From assembly GCF_002160825.1 (NCBI RefSeq), contig NZ_NFLI01000017.1, forward strand, positions 1-64,000: a stretch of DNA of 64,000 nucleotides. The letters run 5' to 3'. The translations under genes and the position numbers were made by a program. Shown here piece by piece: positions 60,182 to 64,000 of this stretch (positions are counted from its first letter, which is position 1; every line of letters begins with the position of its first letter). The stretch is from Lachnoclostridium sp. An131 (GTDB lineage: Bacteria > Bacillota > Clostridia > Lachnospirales > Lachnospiraceae). The notes beneath the pieces are model-generated. The model worked only from the letters and a program-made list of their open reading frames with translations, did not search any database and was not told where the DNA came from.

Positions 60182-60928
60182 ATGAGACGGTTTCAAAAGC
60201 AGACCCTGGACAGAGAGAACAGCCAAAGCGGCATCCAAAACAGCCATGAAGAAGCGCTGTTGAACCAGCTTCTCTCTGAACTCCAGCTGGAAAATAGAAT
60301 ATCCCCCGGGAAAAAGCAGCGTTACCGGCGCGTGTTACTCCGCCAGTATGTCGTAAAGCATGCCGCCCGGCTGGCCTGCCTTGTCTTTGCGGCTGCGTTG
60401 CTCGCTCCCGGCACGGTCGTTCCCGCCTCAGTCTCGGAGGTATCGGCCGCCCCGGCTTCCGACGCTTCGTCGGTACAGGTCAGCTTCCGGGTAGACGGCC
60501 TGATTCCGGTCAGAGAAATCACTGCCCAGATTAATGAGCACAGCCTTTCTGTGGAAAGCAGCAGCTATCAGAACTACCAAATTACCGTCGAGGAGAACGG
60601 CTATCTGCTTCTGGACATCTATTCCGCCACAGGCCTGCACAGCTCCCACAGTATGGAGATCAGCGGAATCGATGAGGAAGCGCCCGTCGTAACCAGCCAT
60701 CAGCTGGAAGATGGAGAACTCATCCTCTGGATCAGCGACGGAGACGGCGTCGGCATCGATTACGATTCCATCACCGCGCAGCTGGAAGGCAGCGGAGCAA
60801 AGACAGCTCCTTCCCGGATCGACGCATCCACCGGATGCGTGGCTTTCCCGACGCCCCAGCAGGCCATGCTGATTACCATAGCGGATAAGAACGGCAATTA
60901 CCGGGTTCTTTCCTTCACGCCCATGTAA
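60182..60928 (+). CDS. Membrane-anchored secreted protein, unknown function
   Basis: 248 residues from MRRFQKQTLDRENS; AAAGGA is upstream and an earlier reading has no site. About 55 cytoplasmic residues precede one membrane segment (LACLVFAAALLAPGTVVPA); then about 160 extracytoplasmic residues, beta-rich and Ig-like (VQVSFRVDGLIPVREITAQI...). It is divergent from the repeat-rich surface protein gene. No family recognised. Confidence 0.6.
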   Translation: MRRFQKQTLDRENSQSGIQNSHEEALLNQLLSELQLENRISPGKKQRYRRVLLRQYVVKHAARLACLVFAAALLAPGTVVPASVSEVSAAPASDASSVQVSFRVDGLIPVREITAQINEHSLSVESSSYQNYQITVEENGYLLLDIYSATGLHSSHSMEISGIDEEAPVVTSHQLEDGELILWISDGDGVGIDYDSITAQLEGSGAKTAPSRIDASTGCVAFPTPQQAMLITIADKNGNYRVLSFTPM

Positions 60929-60950
60929 TATAATAACCAGCCGCAGAAAT

Positions 60951-61006
60951 AGAAATCCTGAAATAGAAATCCTGAAAGAGAAATCCTAAAAGAGAAATCC
61001 TGAAAG
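60951..61006. repeat. Four tandem 14-bp repeats
   Basis: Units of AGAAATCCTGAAAT/AGAAATCCTGAAAG, one with TAAAAG. They fill the gap between the convergent secreted protein and sipW genes. Confidence 0.8.
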
Positions 61007-61018
61007 CGGGTCCTGTTC

Positions 61019-61618
61019 CTACAGGTCCGCTTCTTTTTTTACTTTTTTTCTCTTCTTTATCCGTCTCTTTCTTTTCCTGCGGTCCAGCCCGGAACCCAGA
61101 GCCAGAAGCAGAGCCGCCAGAATCAGCAGTCCTCCGGCCGCCTGCCGTCCCGCGGGGCCGCCCAGCTTCTCTGCCAGAGCGCCTGCGCCCGGAATCACAT
61201 GCTCCACCTTTCCGATGAAATCCTCATAGGGGACCGGATTCATATCCCGCTCCGGATTGGCGTCGCCCTTGGTGACGATCTCGCCCTCCGCCGGCCGGTT
61301 GCTCACCACCCGGTGGGTGATGACCGCAGAGGACCCGTGGGCCCCGTAAAAGGCTATCACATCCCCCTCCGCCATCTGCACCGGGTCCGCGCCGCGCACC
61401 AGCACCAGACTGTCTACCGGAATCTCAGGCTCCATGCTTCCGCTTATCACCGTATAGAGCCGGTACCCGGCCAGACGGGGAAGCGTCAGCGGCAGGCAGG
61501 CCAGAATCAGCAGGATTAATATAACTGTACCCGCGGCGTTGCAAAGCAGCGCCGCGGGGTTACGTCTCTTCTTTTTCAAAAACCGGTCGTTTGGTCCCGT
61601 TTTTTTACTCTTCTCCAT
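61019..61618 (-). CDS. sipW: SipW-type signal peptidase I
   Basis: 199 residues. Membrane helix about 30-45, then catalytic Ser61 in VISGSMEP and His102 in VITHRVVSN: His instead of Lys is the mark of the ER/SipW type. A second membrane helix near 160-178 is followed by a very basic tail. It should process the SipW-type signal peptides of TasA-like proteins. It overlaps the upstream gene by 14 bases and ends the operon. Confidence 0.92.
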   Translation of the reverse strand: MEKSKKTGPNDRFLKKKRRNPAALLCNAAGTVILILLILACLPLTLPRLAGYRLYTVISGSMEPEIPVDSLVLVRGADPVQMAEGDVIAFYGAHGSSAVITHRVVSNRPAEGEIVTKGDANPERDMNPVPYEDFIGKVEHVIPGAGALAEKLGGPAGRQAAGGLLILAALLLALGSGLDRRKRKRRIKKRKKVKKEADL

Positions 61619-62615
61619 TATTCTCTTTACCGGACTTCCTGCCCTTGAGCAGCCATACCACCAGGCAGATCAGCACCACTGCGGCCACAGAGCCGACGCC
61701 GACGCTGAACGCCAGCGGAAGGCCCTTCGCAGTCTCGTCCTCCTCAATCTCCATATCGCCCAGAGGAGTCTCCTCCTCATCCAGGTCCACAATGTCCTGG
61801 GTTCCTTCCGGAACAGCATCCTCCTCAATCTCTGTCTGCTGTCCTTCTCCGGCGTCCCCGCCTTCACCGGCTCCGCCGCCTGCACCGCCAGCGCCACCGC
61901 CAGCGCCGCCGGCTCCGCCTGCGCCGCCGGTGGTCGTGCCGGGCCGCACAATCGTCACGATGGTCGTACCGCCGTCCGTCACCGTCTCTGTCACGTGATT
62001 GATAATCGCGTCCGGATCACCCTCCACATACACAAAGGTGAAAATATTCTCCGCAGGATCCGCGCTCAGGGTCTTGGTAAGCGCCAGGGTCTGGGGAATA
62101 TAGCCGTCGATATAGAGGTAAGCCACAATAGGCTTGTCGCCGATATTTCCATAATACACCTGGCTGGGAGCCAGCTCTCTGCCATTCTCATCCTGGTACT
62201 GAACCGTATAGGACACCTGATCGCCCTCGATTCCGTAGGCCACCACGTAATCCGCGTCGCCGTCCACAGTCACCAGCGGATTCGTCAGGTTATCCATATC
62301 CAGATTGTCGCGGCCGCTCAGGCGGAAGCCCTTGGCGTAATACCGCTCATCCTCCTCGTTCAGCACGATATCGCCATAAAATTCCTGAAACAGATTGATC
62401 TGATCACCCAGCTCCAGATCGTCGATGACCACCTTTTTCTGACCTTTGATCAGGCCCTTGTCGCCTGCCGACAGCGTCAGCGTGTAAGTATAGCCGTCAT
62501 CCGCCGCCGGCTGTCCCGGCTGCGCCGGCTCTGAGGCCGCAGCCTTTACCGGAACCGCGCCCAGCACCAGGCAGCCTGTCAGAACGGAGACCAGCGCTTT
62601 CTTCCAATTCTTCAT
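61605..62615 (-). CDS. Membrane-anchored MucBP-like surface protein
   Basis: 336 residues: signal peptide (1-26), a domain at 35-130, a MucBP-like domain (YTVQYQDENGRELAPSQVYY...) near 133-195, a Gly/Ala-rich linker (GGAGGAGGAGGGAGGAGGGA), an acidic stretch and a C-terminal membrane helix with basic tail. MucBP domains bind mucin or glycans in other Firmicutes. It follows the 62622 gene by 6 bases. Confidence 0.75.
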   Translation of the reverse strand: MKNWKKALVSVLTGCLVLGAVPVKAAASEPAQPGQPAADDGYTYTLTLSAGDKGLIKGQKKVVIDDLELGDQINLFQEFYGDIVLNEEDERYYAKGFRLSGRDNLDMDNLTNPLVTVDGDADYVVAYGIEGDQVSYTVQYQDENGRELAPSQVYYGNIGDKPIVAYLYIDGYIPQTLALTKTLSADPAENIFTFVYVEGDPDAIINHVTETVTDGGTTIVTIVRPGTTTGGAGGAGGAGGGAGGAGGGAGEGGDAGEGQQTEIEEDAVPEGTQDIVDLDEEETPLGDMEIEEDETAKGLPLAFSVGVGSVAAVVLICLVVWLLKGRKSGKENNGEE

Positions 62616-62621
62616 CTGGCA

Positions 62622-63383
62622 CTACTCTCCTTTCCCGTTATTTTTCTTACGCATCCAGACAGCGGCAGCCACAAGCACAAGGCCGCAGCCCAGAGCAACG
62701 CCGCTCCAGAGCATCAGCTTCGCCGCGTCTCCCGTCTGCACGGTAGTCACCACACGGATATCGGAATCACTCGTCGTCCGGTTCACCACGGTGCGCCTCT
62801 CAGCCTCCGGCACCTTTTCCACCGCGAAATTCACCCGCAGCTCAGCCAGCGTCAGCTGATAGCCGTTGCCCTGCGTCTCGCCGTCTACCCGGAGCCACAG
62901 GTTCACCCGGCCGCTCTCGCCGGAAGCCAGACGGTCAAGGAAGAAATACTCATCTGCGGCGCCTGTGAACTCATGCAGTCCCTCCAGTCCGCCGGCAGCC
63001 GTCTCGCCGCCCACCGTATCGCTGTCATAGAGAACCGTCTCCGCTCCATCCTTGTCCGTGTAGGAGAGGCGGTACTCATAGGCTCCGCCCTCGGCGGAAG
63101 ACATGGCGTCCTCCAGGGTCTCAATAATCTCATTCGTCATGTACCAGTCCGTCTCACTGTCGTCCGAATTCCGGATGGCAATATTCATCTGGACGCTGTC
63201 GCCCGGCTGCACCTGGCTGAACTCATCCGTGAAATCCGACCGGCTGTAATTGCTCCGGATCTCGTCTCCGGTAAACTCCGCCAGCAGATCCGTCCGTCCC
63301 TGATAATCCTCGGCAAATACTGTCAGAGAGGAACCTGCCAGCATCACAAGCCCCATTACGAGGCACAAAAGCTTCTTCTTCAT
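62622..63383 (-). CDS. Secreted anchored protein of the TasA/SipW operon
   Basis: 253 residues. Signal peptide ending near VFAED, an extracytoplasmic domain (about 25-200) and a C-terminal anchor: VQTGDAAKLMLW, then a membrane helix and RKKNNGKGE. The T-G-D before the helix resembles sortase-type signals, but no sortase is visible. The domain opening (QVQPGDSVQMNIAIRNSDDSE) is reminiscent of TasA-like proteins. It lies between the TasA-like and MucBP-like genes. Confidence 0.72.
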   Translation of the reverse strand: MKKKLLCLVMGLVMLAGSSLTVFAEDYQGRTDLLAEFTGDEIRSNYSRSDFTDEFSQVQPGDSVQMNIAIRNSDDSETDWYMTNEIIETLEDAMSSAEGGAYEYRLSYTDKDGAETVLYDSDTVGGETAAGGLEGLHEFTGAADEYFFLDRLASGESGRVNLWLRVDGETQGNGYQLTLAELRVNFAVEKVPEAERRTVVNRTTSDSDIRVVTTVQTGDAAKLMLWSGVALGCGLVLVAAAVWMRKKNNGKGE

Positions 63384-63393
63384 CCTGCACCTC

Positions 63394-64000
63394 CTAATGA
63401 CTTACGCCGGTGATGGAAGTCCCGTCCTCAGACAGGGTCACATCCACGCCCCAGGCGCTTCGGATAGCGTCCACCGCGTTATGGGTCTGCACCGCGTTCA
63501 CTTCCGCGTCGAGATAAAAGCTGTAGCCGTCATACCGGTATTCATAGGTATAGTGGGTCACATTCCCCTCTACCCGCGAGCTGACCGTCACATCCCGGGC
63601 AATCTCCGGATTGATGCGGATGGTGTCAGACAGAGGCTCCGTCTTCATATTCGCCGGCAGGATATCCCGGTAATACAGGACCATATGCTCCGGAGAATAA
63701 TCCGGATCATCCGACCGATCGTCGTAAAGCCATACGTCGTCATTCACCAGATTCAGCTCAATCCATTCCGGCTCAAGCATCGTATCCTTCGTGATAGTCT
63801 TCCCTTCAGAATTCTTCCAGTAGCGGTTCACAATGACGCGGACAAAGGTATCGATATTTCCCACATTAGCCACGCTGAGCTCTTCCTGATAAACCTTTCC
63901 GGGAACCAGCTTCTCGTTCTGATCCTCGTCCAGCATGTTCTTCAGCAGAACGCCTTCCCCGGAATCCACCCACTGGCCGTCGTCCGTGTACTCTCTTCTG
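63394..64000 (-). CDS. TasA/CalY-like secreted protein, C-terminal part
   Basis: The frame is open to the right edge and the gene continues beyond it; 202 codons are visible. Blocks such as KVYQEELSVANVGNIDTFVRV and MLDEDQNEKLVPG resemble TasA/camelysin-type proteins, which are exported by SipW and in Bacillus form amyloid-like biofilm fibres. It precedes the 62622 gene by 10 bases. The signal peptide is outside the window. Confidence 0.68.
   Translation of the reverse strand, partial: RREYTDDGQWVDSGEGVLLKNMLDEDQNEKLVPGKVYQEELSVANVGNIDTFVRVIVNRYWKNSEGKTITKDTMLEPEWIELNLVNDDVWLYDDRSDDPDYSPEHMVLYYRDILPANMKTEPLSDTIRINPEIARDVTVSSRVEGNVTHYTYEYRYDGYSFYLDAEVNAVQTHNAVDAIRSAWGVDVTLSEDGTSITGVSH

Noticed and set aside
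60951-61006. 14-bp repeats as a CRISPR array
   Set aside because: Units are contiguous and far too short, with no spacers.
1-64000. tRNA, rRNA or CRISPR loci
   Set aside because: I looked for cloverleaf-like TTCGANTC arms, rRNA blocks and spaced repeats in the gaps between genes and saw none; a covariance search was not possible.

Overview
The window looks like chromosomal DNA from a strictly anaerobic, acetogenic gut Firmicute of the Lachnospiraceae, most like Blautia. This is inferred from gene content and protein style, not from a database match. The main reason is a complete Wood-Ljungdahl carbonyl-branch cluster: CO dehydrogenase, acetyl-CoA synthase in two copies, both corrinoid protein subunits, the methyltransferase and nickel maturation factors. 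A T-box before pheST, ECF transport genes and a SipW-type signal peptidase fit the same group. I saw no rRNA, tRNA or CRISPR array.

Layout. 1-500: 5' end of an IS110-family element running off the left edge. 0.5-7.3 kb: small conserved proteins, a lone biotin-carrier domain, and a metal-efflux P-type ATPase with a separate HMA protein and divergent ArsR and AraC regulators. 7.3-11.3 kb: pheST behind a T-box. 11.3-15.7 kb: two-component system with an ABC exporter, then an AbrB-type regulator coupled to an ATC-hydrolase-like enzyme. 15.8-20.4 kb: an Rpn-family nuclease, a C45 acyltransferase/hydrolase, a decayed MATE gene, BirA-boxed bioY with a DUF1284 remnant, and a small secreted protein. 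20.4-26.3 kb: HAD phosphatase, a lipoprotein and a large Ig/Fn3-like surface protein. 26.3-36.8 kb: LysR-linked redox genes (CMD-cupin, aldo/keto reductase, flavodoxin), a truncated permease, a TetR-controlled heterodimeric ABC exporter, fliB and a CDP-alcohol phosphatidyltransferase.

36.9-49.1 kb: the acetogenesis cluster, all on the minus strand. Transcription order is His-rich protein, cooT, cooC, acsA, cooC2, acsB2, acsD, acsC, acsE, then a terminator and a new promoter in front of a second acsB. AcsE moves methyl from methyl-THF to the AcsC/AcsD corrinoid protein. AcsA reduces CO2 to CO. AcsB joins methyl, CO and CoA into acetyl-CoA. CooC, CooT and the His-rich protein probably supply nickel to AcsA and AcsB.

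49.3-57 kb: aroE, an RpiR regulator, a PHP phosphoesterase and a three-gene ECF transporter, then a CRP-like protein lacking a DNA-binding domain and a TIGR04076-HMA gene carrying an in-frame amber codon. 57.1-58 kb: a second, decayed Rpn-family copy. 58.2-64 kb: a cell-surface region with a repeat-rich anchored protein, a 57-residue membrane protein, a membrane-anchored secreted protein and an operon of TasA-like, MucBP-like and SipW genes that continues past the right edge.

Several genes are visibly broken (MATE, DUF1284, permease, second Rpn copy, TIGR04076-HMA). This suggests the accessory parts are turning over while the acetogenesis core is intact.
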